From the NCBI GenBank assembly GCA_937897265.1, contig CALCPT010000650.1, forward strand, positions 1 to 5,081: 5,081 nucleotides of DNA, read 5' to 3'. This DNA is from an uncultured Alcaligenaceae bacterium. GTDB taxonomy: Bacteria; Pseudomonadota; Gammaproteobacteria; Burkholderiales; Burkholderiaceae_B. Within the stretch, counting starts at the first letter, position 1; every line of letters begins with the position of its first letter. Below, one piece after another: positions 1 to 5,081 of the stretch. The translations under genes and the position numbers were made by a program. The notes below the pieces were generated by a model. That model ran no database searches and was not told the origin of the DNA. It was given only the letters and a program-made list of their open reading frames with translations.

Positions 1-374
1 GTGGTGGGTGCTGGGAGGCGCATGTCAAACACGTGCCACCCATTGCGGCCGGAGATCCAGTCGATGGCGTTGCGATCGCCGAGGATGTGGTAGAGATCGC
101 GGCGGTATTCGCGCTCGGTTTCCGTGGGAGTGCCGTCCTCGGATTCCTCCACCGGGATGGTGTGGAGCTCCGCGGTGATCTCGTAAATGGAGACGCCGGG
201 GAGTTGCACGCCGTCCTGGGTGTAGGCTTCCGAGTTCGTCTCGTAGATGGCGAGGAAGGGCGGGCCGAGTTCGTCGGTCTCGCCCATGGTGACCAGCTCG
301 ATGACGGCAAGTGATGGGAACGCATCGGTGATGCGGAAGAAGACCCAGTCGCGGAGGGATTCGTTGAGGTTCAT
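1..374 (-). CDS. Partial protein, possibly a phage tail-terminator-like structural protein
   Basis: This minus-strand frame starts at ATG 374-372 and stays open for 124 codons to the window edge, so its C-terminus is missing. The start is supported by CAGGAA (minus strand, 386-381) six bases upstream and by an ATGA overlap with the preceding gene's stop. The protein begins MNLNESLRDW, is acidic in the middle (VEESEDGTPTETE) and continues with LYHILGDRNAIDW and WHVFDMRLPAP. I see no signal peptide, membrane segment or catalytic motif. The short size, overlapping small neighbour and general look resemble tail-completion proteins of tailed phages, but I do not recognise the family and this is a weak inference. 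The high GC separates it from everything to the right of base 510, so it probably comes from another genome. Frames on the plus strand here (33-314) and in the other minus frame (25-411) are less credible shadows. Confidence 0.55.
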   Translation of the reverse strand, partial: MNLNESLRDWVFFRITDAFPSLAVIELVTMGETDELGPPFLAIYETNSEAYTQDGVQLPGVSIYEITAELHTIPVEESEDGTPTETEREYRRDLYHILGDRNAIDWISGRNGWHVFDMRLPAPT

Positions 375-508
375 GCGGATTTCCTGTCTTGGGCGCGGAG
401 GGTTTTCTCATACCACTTGACCGTCTTTTTCAGGCCGAAGTTGACCGCCTTGGTGAGGGCGGATTTTTTCAGGACGTAGTCGTCGCCGGTGTGGGCGGCG
501 CGTTTTTT
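371..508 (-). CDS. C-terminal fragment of an unidentified gene, cut at the junction
   Basis: Reading the minus strand, this frame ends at TGA 373-371, which overlaps the start of the next gene as ATGA. About 45 residues are readable, including KKRAAHTGDDYVLKK and VKWYEKTLRAQDRKSA, so the tail is strongly basic. Reading back toward its 5' end, the frame meets a stop within sequence that belongs to urtC, and there is no ATG, GTG or TTG start with a ribosome site in between. It is therefore the 3' end of a gene whose beginning was lost at the junction; the left limit of real coding on this strand is somewhere between about 480 and 510. A basic small protein just upstream of a tail-terminator-like gene would suit a phage gp10-type head-tail protein, but too little remains to say. 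GC and codon choice match the gene downstream of it. Confidence 0.5.
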   Translation of the reverse strand, partial: KKRAAHTGDDYVLKKSALTKAVNFGLKKTVKWYEKTLRAQDRKSA

Positions 509-510
509 GC
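480..510. other. Probable chimeric junction between two unrelated sequences
   Basis: Left of this interval the sequence is GC-rich and codes on the minus strand; right of it the sequence is moderate in GC and codes UrtC on the plus strand. Both genes are broken here: the minus-strand frame has no start and the plus-strand UrtC frame has no N-terminal half. UrtC-like sequence is recognisable from GGAFFALQVGFMSPSF (about 494 onward) and possibly from VAGVGG a few codons earlier. The phage-like frame stays open to about 508, so the exact break cannot be placed better than about 30 bases, perhaps because of a short shared GC-rich stretch. An assembly or library chimera is more likely than a natural insertion. 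Confidence 0.7.
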
Positions 511-937
511 TCTGCAGGTGGGCTTTATGTCACCTTCATTTGTAGGGATTGTTCCGTCAATCGAACTGGTAATTTTGGCAGCTGTGGGAGGGCGTCTCAG
601 TTTAGTCGGCGCGGTTTATGGGGCGTTAATTGTTAACGCCAGCAAAACCATCTTTTCTGAAAGCTTTCCGGATCTTTGGCTGTTCTTGATGGCGGCCTTG
701 TTTATTGGCGTGACGATGGCGTTTCCGCTGGGTTTGGCCGGTCTCTTTGAATCTCACGTCAAGCCCTGGTGGGTGCGCAATTCAGCCGAGCGCCACAAGA
801 TTCGTGCGCGCTTAAAAGAGCTTGAAAATTCGCCCAATGAGGCGCCCACGCTCGACGAGCAAAACGCAACGGCCTCAGCGATGGCTGTTCCAGCTGATGG
901 GCCAGATAGCTTGGTGATGAGAAGGAGTTCAGTATGA
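491..937 (+). CDS. urtC: Urea/amide ABC transporter permease UrtC, C-terminal part only
   Basis: UrtC is one of the two membrane subunits of the Urt importer, a branched-chain amino acid type (LivM-like) ABC transporter in the inner membrane. About 148 C-terminal residues remain, against some 350-400 for full UrtC. Visible are LQVGFMSPSFVGIVPSIE, typical of UrtC, then the AAVGGRLSLVGAVYGALIVN segment that corresponds to the cytoplasmic loop contacting the ATPases, then the hydrophobic span LWLFLMAALFIGVTMAFPLG. The last 60 or so residues form a charged, probably cytoplasmic tail (RNSAERHKIRARLKELE and a loose Ala/Pro/Asp end). The frame is open back to an ATG at 389, but residues before about 491 are not UrtC-like and come from the foreign sequence. 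The stop overlaps the urtD start as ATGA, implying translational coupling. The identification is firm; the 5' end is artefactual. Confidence 0.88.
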   Translation: MGGAFFALQVGFMSPSFVGIVPSIELVILAAVGGRLSLVGAVYGALIVNASKTIFSESFPDLWLFLMAALFIGVTMAFPLGLAGLFESHVKPWWVRNSAERHKIRARLKELENSPNEAPTLDEQNATASAMAVPADGPDSLVMRRSSV

Positions 938-1680
938 GCAGCAGCACTGATTTTGTTCTGGCGGTTGAAGATCTCACTGTCTCGTTTGATGGATTTAAGG
1001 CGATCGATAATCTCAACCTTTACATCGACAAAAATGAATTGCGCGTCATCATTGGTCCAAATGGCGCCGGAAAAACCACGCTGCTTGACATGATTTGCGG
1101 CAAGACACGTGCAACGTCCGGCAGCATTAAATTTAAAGACGAAGAGATGACAACTTTGCCCGAGTACACGCGTGTACGCCGAGGCATTGGACGAAAATTT
1201 CAGACACCTTCTATTTACGAGAATTTATCGGTTTTTCAAAATCTTGAAGTGTCGTTTCCGTTAGGTCGTTCGGTTTTGGGCGCAATTTTTTTTAAATGTA
1301 CCGATGAAGTTAAAGATCGCGTCAGCGCCGTTGCGCTTGAAATTGGTTTGAGTGCTTTGCTGCAAACGGAGGCGGGGTTGTTGTCACACGGGCAAAAGCA
1401 GTGGCTTGAAATTGGCATGTTACTGATGCAAGAGCCCGAACTGTTGATGCTTGATGAGCCGATCGCCGGGATGAGCGTACGTGAGCGTGAGCTGACCGCA
1501 GAATTGCTCAAGCGTATCTGTCAAAACCGTTCGGTGATTGTGATTGAGCATGACATGGAATTTGTGAAAAAAATTGCACACAAAGTGACTGTCATGCACC
1601 AGGGAAAGATTTTGGCGGAAGGTTCAATGGATACGGTTCAAAGCAACCCGGCAGTCATCGATGTTTACCTTGGACACTAG
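934..1680 (+). CDS. urtD: Urea/amide ABC transporter ATPase UrtD
   Basis: UrtD is one of two different cytoplasmic ATPases that pair under UrtB and UrtC and drive uptake by ATP hydrolysis. The 248-residue product is full length for the family. Motifs in order: Walker A GPNGAGKTT (residues 41-49), Q-loop Gln90 in GRKFQTPSIYENL, signature LSHGQKQWLEIGM starting at 150, Walker B LLMLDEP with Asp174 and Glu175, and switch His206 in VIVIEHDMEF. The signature LSHGQ in place of LSGGQ together with KQWLEIGMLL is characteristic of UrtD and separates it from LivG. The start is well supported: AAGGAG at 922-927 lies six bases upstream and the ATG overlaps the urtC stop. A run of eight T at 1286-1293 sits inside the gene without breaking the frame. 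Substrate choice is not set by this subunit, so urea versus short amides cannot be decided from it. Confidence 0.95.
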   Translation: MSSSTDFVLAVEDLTVSFDGFKAIDNLNLYIDKNELRVIIGPNGAGKTTLLDMICGKTRATSGSIKFKDEEMTTLPEYTRVRRGIGRKFQTPSIYENLSVFQNLEVSFPLGRSVLGAIFFKCTDEVKDRVSAVALEIGLSALLQTEAGLLSHGQKQWLEIGMLLMQEPELLMLDEPIAGMSVRERELTAELLKRICQNRSVIVIEHDMEFVKKIAHKVTVMHQGKILAEGSMDTVQSNPAVIDVYLGH

Positions 1681-1689
1681 GAGCCTCTC

Positions 1690-2379
1690 ATGCTAAGCGT
1701 AAAAGGATTGCATGTCGCCTACGGTCAAAGCGAGGCCCTTCATGGTATTGATTTAGAAATTGGTCAAAAAGAGACCGTTGCCATCATGGGTCGTAATGGC
1801 ATGGGTAAGACTACATTCTTTAAAAGTCTGATCGGCTTGTTACCGGTCAAGTCGGGCTCGATTTCAGTCGATGGTTCGGAGGTCACGCATGATGAGAGTT
1901 TCAGGCGTGTAGCCAAGGGGATCGCGTATGTCCCGCAGGGGCGAATGATTTTCCCCACATTGACTGTTGAGGAAAATATTCAGACCGGTCTTGAAAACGC
2001 CAAAGATAAGCGAATCCCGAACGAGATCTATGAGCTCTTTCCAGTGTTGTGGGACATGCGTGCTCGCAAGGGGGGAAATTTGTCTGGCGGTCAGCAACAA
2101 CAGTTAGCGATTGCGCGCGCGCTGGTCACTAACCCCAAAGTACTGTTGCTTGACGAACCTACAGAGGGAATTCAGCCCTCGATCATCAAGGACATTGCAC
2201 GAGCTTTGAACGATATTCGGCAATTACGCGGAATCACGATCGTGGTGTCTGAGCAGGTGCTGAGCTTTGCAATGGATGTCGCTGATCGTCTGTTTGTGAT
2301 TGAGGGTGGACGACTGGTGTATGAGACCGCTCGCAGCGATACCGACGTAAGTCGGATCAAACAATATTTGTCCGTTTAG
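1690..2379 (+). CDS. urtE: Urea/amide ABC transporter ATPase UrtE
   Basis: UrtE is the second ATPase of the Urt importer (LivF-like) and should form a heterodimer with UrtD. The 229 residues are complete. Motifs: Walker A GRNGMGKTT (34-42), Q-loop Gln83 in YVPQGRMIFP, signature LSGGQQQQLAIARAL from 131, Walker B VLLLDEPTEGIQPSI with Asp155 and Glu156, and VVSEQ at 184-188, where Gln188 stands in the place of the switch histidine. GRNGMGKTT and EPTEGIQPS are hallmarks of UrtE, and a glutamine at the switch position is usual in the LivF/UrtE branch, so it is not a sign of inactivity. The start lies nine bases after the urtD stop; the ribosome site AGGAG (1679-1683) overlaps that stop codon, so the two genes are almost certainly co-translated. 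The 3' end of the gene takes part in a short imperfect direct repeat. Confidence 0.95.
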   Translation: MLSVKGLHVAYGQSEALHGIDLEIGQKETVAIMGRNGMGKTTFFKSLIGLLPVKSGSISVDGSEVTHDESFRRVAKGIAYVPQGRMIFPTLTVEENIQTGLENAKDKRIPNEIYELFPVLWDMRARKGGNLSGGQQQQLAIARALVTNPKVLLLDEPTEGIQPSIIKDIARALNDIRQLRGITIVVSEQVLSFAMDVADRLFVIEGGRLVYETARSDTDVSRIKQYLSV

Positions 2380-2408
2380 TCAGATTAAGCAATAGCTGTT
2401 CGTTTAGT
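2361..2408 (+). repeat. Imperfect 20-bp direct repeat at the urtE 3' end
   Basis: The last 20 bases at the end of urtE (2361-2380, ending CGTTTAGT) recur at 2389-2408 with 16 of 20 positions identical, offset by 28 bases. Both copies end in the identical eight-mer CGTTTAGT; the first contains the urtE stop codon. The second copy lies wholly in the gap before fmdA. It may be a remnant of a small local duplication or chance similarity; I see no inverted structure that would make it a terminator. Confidence 0.4.
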
Positions 2409-2469
2409 TATGTCATTTTTTTGCCGTAGACGTTGTTAAACCCCATCGAGTCATTTAAAGAGGTGCACC
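2380..2469 (+). promoter_or_regulatory. urtE-fmdA gap with the fmdA ribosome binding site
   Basis: This 90-base AT-rich gap is the widest between urtC and fmdB. It ends in AGAGGTG (2459-2465), a good Shine-Dalgarno sequence four to six bases from the fmdA ATG, which fixes that start. It has a T7 run at 2416-2422 but no hairpin in front of it, so I do not call a terminator. A TTGCCG at 2421-2426 has no convincing -10 partner at normal spacing. A separate fmdA promoter is possible given the gap length, but the sequence does not prove one, and read-through from urtE is equally likely. Confidence 0.4.
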
Positions 2470-3699
2470 ATGCCCGAAACTCTAATTTCAGTTGATCTAA
2501 AAGCCTCACCGTACGACAACCCAAAAATTCATAATCGTTGGCATCCAGATATTCCAATGGCCTGCTGGGTAAAACCCGGTGATGACTTCATTCTGGAAAC
2601 CTTCGACTGGACCGGCGGATTCATTAAGAACAACGATAGTGCGGATGATGTGCGTGACATCGATCTCTCAACTGTTCACTTCCTGTCGGGCCCAGTGGGC
2701 GTGAAAGGCGCCGAGCCGGGCGATCTGTTGGTGGTCGACCTGCTGGATATCGGCGCCAAAGACGATAGCCTGTGGGGCTTTAACGGCTTTTTCAGTAAGA
2801 AAAACGGTGGCGGTTTCTTAACAGAGCACTTTCCACAAGCGCAAAAGTCAATTTGGGATTTTCACGGCATGTTCACCACAAGTCGTCATATTCCGAACGT
2901 CAAATTTGCGGGTCTGATTCATCCTGGTTTGATTGGTTGCCTGCCTGATCAAAAAATGTTGAACATGTGGAACGAGCGCGAGGTGGATTTCATCGCCACC
3001 CAGCCAGATCGTGTGCCGCCTTTGGCAAATGCTCCGTATCCGTCAACTGCGCACTCTGGTCAGGCTACCGGTGCAGTCAAAGATAAGATCGCCACAGAAG
3101 GTGCCCGTACTGTGCCACCTCGCGAACACGGCGGTAATTGCGACATTAAAGATTTATCGCGCGGCTCAAAAATTTACTTCCCAGTCTATGTCGACGGTGC
3201 TGGTTTGTCGGTAGGTGATTTGCACTTTAGTCAGGGCGATGGCGAGATCACCTTTTGCGGCGCTATTGAAATGGCCGGCTGGGTGCATATGAAAGTCGAG
3301 TTGATCAAAGGCGGTATGGCAAAGTACGGCATTAAAAATCCAATCTTCAAGCCCAGTCCGATCACCCCGCAATACAACGACTACTTGATTTTTGAAGGGA
3401 TCTCGGTAGACGAGTACGGCAAACAGCATTATTTGGACGTGCATGTTGCCTATCGCCAGGCATGTTTGAACGCCATCGAATATATGACTAAGTTTGGCTA
3501 TTCGCGTGCGCAAGCCTATTCGATTTTAGGGACCGCACCTGTACAGGGACATATCAGTGGGGTGGTGGATATTCCAAACGCCTGCGCCACACTCTGGTTA
3601 CCGACGCAGATCTTTGACTTTGATATCAATCCTAATGCAGCGGGGCCCACAAAACTTGTGACGCCGGGGATCGATATGCCTCTGTCGCTCGATTTGTAA
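2470..3699 (+). CDS. fmdA: Formamidase, FmdA/AmdA family
   Basis: FmdA hydrolyses formamide to formate and ammonia in the cytoplasm; relatives also act more slowly on other short amides. The 409-residue product matches the family's usual length of a little over 400 and is uninterrupted. It belongs to the acetamidase/formamidase family of metal-dependent, mostly beta-structured enzymes, unrelated to the nitrilase-fold AmiE downstream. Recognisable landmarks are HNRWHPDIP near residues 21-29, GAEPGDLLVVDLLDI at 80-94, HPGLIG at 151-156, TVPPREHGGNCDIKDL at 214-229, GDLHFSQGDGEITFCGAIEM at 249-268 and VVDIPNACATLWLP at 365-378. The HGGNCD and GDLHFSQGDGE stretches hold the conserved His, Asp and Glu residues expected around the metal site. 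The start follows a strong ribosome site. Position between a Urt-type importer and fmdB supports formamidase over a generic acetamidase. Exact substrate range is inferred. Confidence 0.94.
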   Translation: MPETLISVDLKASPYDNPKIHNRWHPDIPMACWVKPGDDFILETFDWTGGFIKNNDSADDVRDIDLSTVHFLSGPVGVKGAEPGDLLVVDLLDIGAKDDSLWGFNGFFSKKNGGGFLTEHFPQAQKSIWDFHGMFTTSRHIPNVKFAGLIHPGLIGCLPDQKMLNMWNEREVDFIATQPDRVPPLANAPYPSTAHSGQATGAVKDKIATEGARTVPPREHGGNCDIKDLSRGSKIYFPVYVDGAGLSVGDLHFSQGDGEITFCGAIEMAGWVHMKVELIKGGMAKYGIKNPIFKPSPITPQYNDYLIFEGISVDEYGKQHYLDVHVAYRQACLNAIEYMTKFGYSRAQAYSILGTAPVQGHISGVVDIPNACATLWLPTQIFDFDINPNAAGPTKLVTPGIDMPLSLDL

Positions 3700-3726
3700 C
3701 CTCGTTTTTATCTCAGGAGCCTTCAC

Positions 3727-4080
3727 ATGCCTATTTACGACTACACGTGTTCAGGTTGCGGAAATTTTGATGCGTTGCGCCCAACCGCTAAGCGTGACGA
3801 TGCCGCCGAGTGTCCGGCATGTGGAGAGCTGTCGGCGCGAGTATTTGCAAATGGTCCGCATTTGTCGCGTCTGGATGCGGAGACACGTCGCGCCATGGAT
3901 GGCAATGTGAAGGCTGCTCACGCGCCAATATCGTCAAAGGATTATGACTCGGGCTACAAACGGTTGAAACATCCCTCGGGGTGCGGCTGCTGCGGGACGA
4001 GCAAGCGTAGCGCCACGCAAACGTTTGCCAACGGTAACAAGACCTTTGTGGGTAAACGCCCTTGGATGATTAGCCACTAA
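3727..4080 (+). CDS. fmdB: FmdB family zinc-ribbon protein, putative regulator
   Basis: FmdB accompanies formamidase genes in Methylophilus and relatives and has been proposed to regulate them; its biochemical role is not firmly established. The 117-residue product opens with MPIYDYTCSGCG, the standard start of the family, and carries a zinc ribbon from Cys8-x2-Cys11 to Cys29-x2-Cys32. The middle (about 45-80) is charged and lacks clear structure. A second cluster, HPSGCGCCG, has His82, Cys86, Cys88 and Cys89 and might bind another metal ion. The C-terminus is basic. There is no membrane segment or signal peptide, so a cytoplasmic location is expected. The gene starts 27 bases after fmdA with CAGGAG at 3714-3719 as ribosome site, so it is very likely cotranscribed with fmdA. 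It is longer than stand-alone FmdB proteins of about 70-100 residues because of this extra C-terminal part. Confidence 0.92.
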   Translation: MPIYDYTCSGCGNFDALRPTAKRDDAAECPACGELSARVFANGPHLSRLDAETRRAMDGNVKAAHAPISSKDYDSGYKRLKHPSGCGCCGTSKRSATQTFANGNKTFVGKRPWMISH

Positions 4081-4217
4081 GAATGGTGCGCACCGCGTCC
4101 GTCAAGTCGCACGCGCAGGTCATCGGTTGAGGTATTTATTGGATAAGTTGAGTGGTCGGAGTGTGGCCGCAAGACTGTTGTGTCAATGATTTGTTACGGA
4201 TTTTGAGGAGCAAAATA
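4081..4217 (+). promoter_or_regulatory. fmdB-amiE gap with the amiE ribosome binding site
   Basis: This 137-base stretch carries no credible gene. It contains a perfect ten-base palindrome, GGTGCGCACC (4085-4094), five bases after the fmdB stop, without a T tract, so it is not a standard intrinsic terminator. GAGGAG at 4205-4210 lies seven bases before the amiE ATG and fixes its start. I looked for sigma-70 and sigma-54 promoters: no hexamer pair has acceptable spacing, and the best sigma-54-like match (TGGCCG at 4164, CTGT at 4175) lacks the required GC of the -12 element. The length leaves room for a promoter or regulator site before amiE. Confidence 0.35.
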
Positions 4218-5033
4218 ATGCGTCATGGAGATATTTCTAGCAGTGCGGATTGCGTAGGCGTTGCCGTTGTGAATTACAAAATGCCGCGTTTGCATACTAA
4301 GGCAGAGGTCTTAGAGAATGCGAAGAAGATCGGTGAGATGCTGATTGGCATGAAGCAGGGTCTGCCTGGAATGGATTTGGTGATTTTTCCTGAGTACAGC
4401 ACTCACGGCATTATGTATGACGCGAAAGAGATGTACGAAACCGCTTCGACCATTCCGGGCGACGAGACCGAGATTTTTGCCGCTGCTTGTCGTAAAGCAA
4501 ATGTCTGGGGTGTATTTTCGTTGACCGGAGAGCGTCACGAAGAGCATCCTAACAAAGCTCCCTACAACACCTTAATCTTGATGAATAACTTAGGCGAGAT
4601 TGTGCAGAAGTACCGCAAGATCATGCCTTGGACGCCGATCGAGGGCTGGTACCCTGGCGACTGTACCTATGTGTCTGAAGGCCCCAAGGGATTAAAGATT
4701 AGCCTGATCATTTGTGATGATGGTAATTACCCTGAAATCTGGCGTGACTGTGCAATGCGTGGTGCAGAACTGATTGTTCGCTGCCAGGGTTATATGTATC
4801 CCTCAAAAGAGCAACAGGTGATGGTGGCAAAATGTATGGCTTGGATGAACAACACCTATGTCGCAGTTGCCAATGCGACGGGTTTTGACGGCGTTTATTC
4901 GTACTTTGGTCATTCAGCGATTGTCGGGTTTGATGGGCGTACGCTAGGCGAGTGTGGCACCGAAGAGATGGGTGTGAACTACGCTGAATTATCAGTCAGC
5001 TTGATTCGTGATTTTCGTAAAAATGGTCAATCG
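4218..5033 (+). CDS. amiE: Aliphatic amidase AmiE, truncated at the 3' end by adapter
   Basis: AmiE is a cytoplasmic nitrilase-fold hydrolase that converts short aliphatic amides such as acetamide and propionamide to the acid and ammonia. The start MRHGDISSS is the classic AmiE N-terminus and distinguishes it from the sister formamidase AmiF. All key residues are at the numbering known for Pseudomonas AmiE: Glu59 in FPEYS, Lys134 in KYRKI, Glu142 in PIEGWYPG and nucleophile Cys166 in [10 protein letters not shown]. Further conserved parts include [17 protein letters not shown] and [19 protein letters not shown]. There are 272 genuine codons, ending at RKNGQS; the usual length is about 345, so roughly 70 residues of the C-terminal tail are missing. 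The frame continues without a stop through 16 adapter codons to the window edge; those must not be counted. The gene itself is probably intact in the organism. GAGGAG at 4205-4210 supports the start. Confidence 0.95.
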
Positions 5034-5081
5034 AGATCGGAAGAGCGTCGTGTAGGGAAAGAGTGTCTTCGCCTGTGTAGA
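5034..5081. other. Illumina TruSeq adapter with i5 index (sequencing artefact)
   Basis: From 5034 the sequence reads AGATCGGAAGAGC and continues as the reverse complement of the TruSeq universal (P5-side) adapter for 33 bases to 5066. The next eight bases, CTTCGCCT (5067-5074), are the reverse complement of AGGCGAAG, which I recall as TruSeq HT index D505, and the last seven, GTGTAGA, are the start of the constant part that follows the index. The order adapter, index, adapter leaves no doubt that this is untrimmed read-through and not genomic DNA. It marks the true end of the biological sequence at about 5033, give or take a base or two that could match by chance. Confidence 0.98.

Noticed and set aside
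33..314. Plus-strand frame of 93 codons in the left end
   Set aside because: It lies opposite the minus-strand gene that has a ribosome site and an ATGA-coupled neighbour; its composition is that of a GC-rich antisense shadow.
25..411. Second minus-strand frame of 128 codons
   Set aside because: Its product is extremely rich in Arg, Pro and His, typical of an out-of-frame reading of GC-rich DNA, and it competes with the better-supported frame from 374.
389..490. ATG at 389 as the start of an intact short UrtC-like protein
   Set aside because: The first 34 codons do not resemble UrtC, lie in GC-rich foreign sequence that codes on the other strand, and have no ribosome site; the open frame is a product of the junction.
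1..937. Natural prophage integration into urtC
   Set aside because: No integrase, attachment site or duplicated core is visible, and structural genes would not normally lie directly at the edge with a gene cut in half; a chimera explains the data more simply, especially with adapter present at the other end.
1286..1293. Run of eight T in urtD as a frameshift or slippage site
   Set aside because: The frame continues unbroken with correct downstream UrtD motifs, and no alternative frame gives a sensible product.
2272..2360. UrtE lacks the switch histidine, possible inactive ATPase
   Set aside because: Gln188 in SEQ at this place is normal for the LivF/UrtE branch; Walker A, signature and Walker B with Glu156 are intact.
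3166..3513. Minus-strand frame of 115 codons inside fmdA
   Set aside because: It is antisense to the most conserved part of FmdA and shows no recognisable domain.
4164..4178. Sigma-54 promoter before amiE, attractive for a nitrogen-scavenging gene
   Set aside because: TGGCCG with five bases and CTGT misses the key GC of the -12 element and two bases of the -24 element; too weak to call.
4311..4547. Minus-strand frame of 78 codons inside amiE
   Set aside because: It is antisense to well-conserved AmiE coding sequence containing Glu59, and has no ribosome site or recognisable protein content.

Overview
The window looks like a bacterial, probably metagenomic, contig that is mostly genuine but has an artefact at each end. 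The trustworthy part runs from about base 500 to base 5033. It carries one strand of tightly packed genes for uptake and hydrolysis of urea or short-chain amides: the 3' end of urtC (permease), urtD and urtE (ABC ATPases), fmdA (formamidase), fmdB (small zinc-ribbon protein) and the first three quarters of amiE (aliphatic amidase). Gene content, the AmiE sequence type and moderate GC (28 of 60 bases at 1021-1080) fit a betaproteobacterium, perhaps a freshwater Burkholderiales or Methylophilales member. The order is an inference from remembered family sequences, not a search result.

Layout. Bases 1 to about 500 are much richer in GC (39 of 60 in the first 60 bases) and are coded on the minus strand. 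They hold the 3' end of one gene and, overlapping it by ATGA, a second gene that runs off the left edge; both look loosely like phage head-tail structural genes. At about 480-510 the minus-strand gene loses its 5' part and the plus-strand urtC begins without its N-terminal half, so two unrelated sequences meet inside two genes. From there urtC-urtD (ATGA overlap), urtE (9 bases later), fmdA (90 bases later), fmdB (27 bases later) and amiE (137 bases later) follow head to tail. At 5034 the amiE frame is replaced by an Illumina TruSeq adapter with an i5 index, which fills the last 48 bases.

Function. UrtD and UrtE power a branched-chain-amino-acid-type ABC importer whose membrane subunit here is UrtC; the binding protein and UrtB would lie upstream and are missing. 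The genes that follow are amidases, not urease, so in this organism the importer may serve formamide and other short amides as well as, or instead of, urea. FmdA would release ammonia from formamide and AmiE from acetamide-like amides, making this a nitrogen-scavenging cluster. A similar link of FmdA, FmdB and an amide/urea ABC transporter is known from Methylophilus methylotrophus, so the system is not new. I see no RNA gene, CRISPR array, insertion sequence or convincing terminator. The most consequential observations are the two artefacts, which affect how both ends should be annotated.
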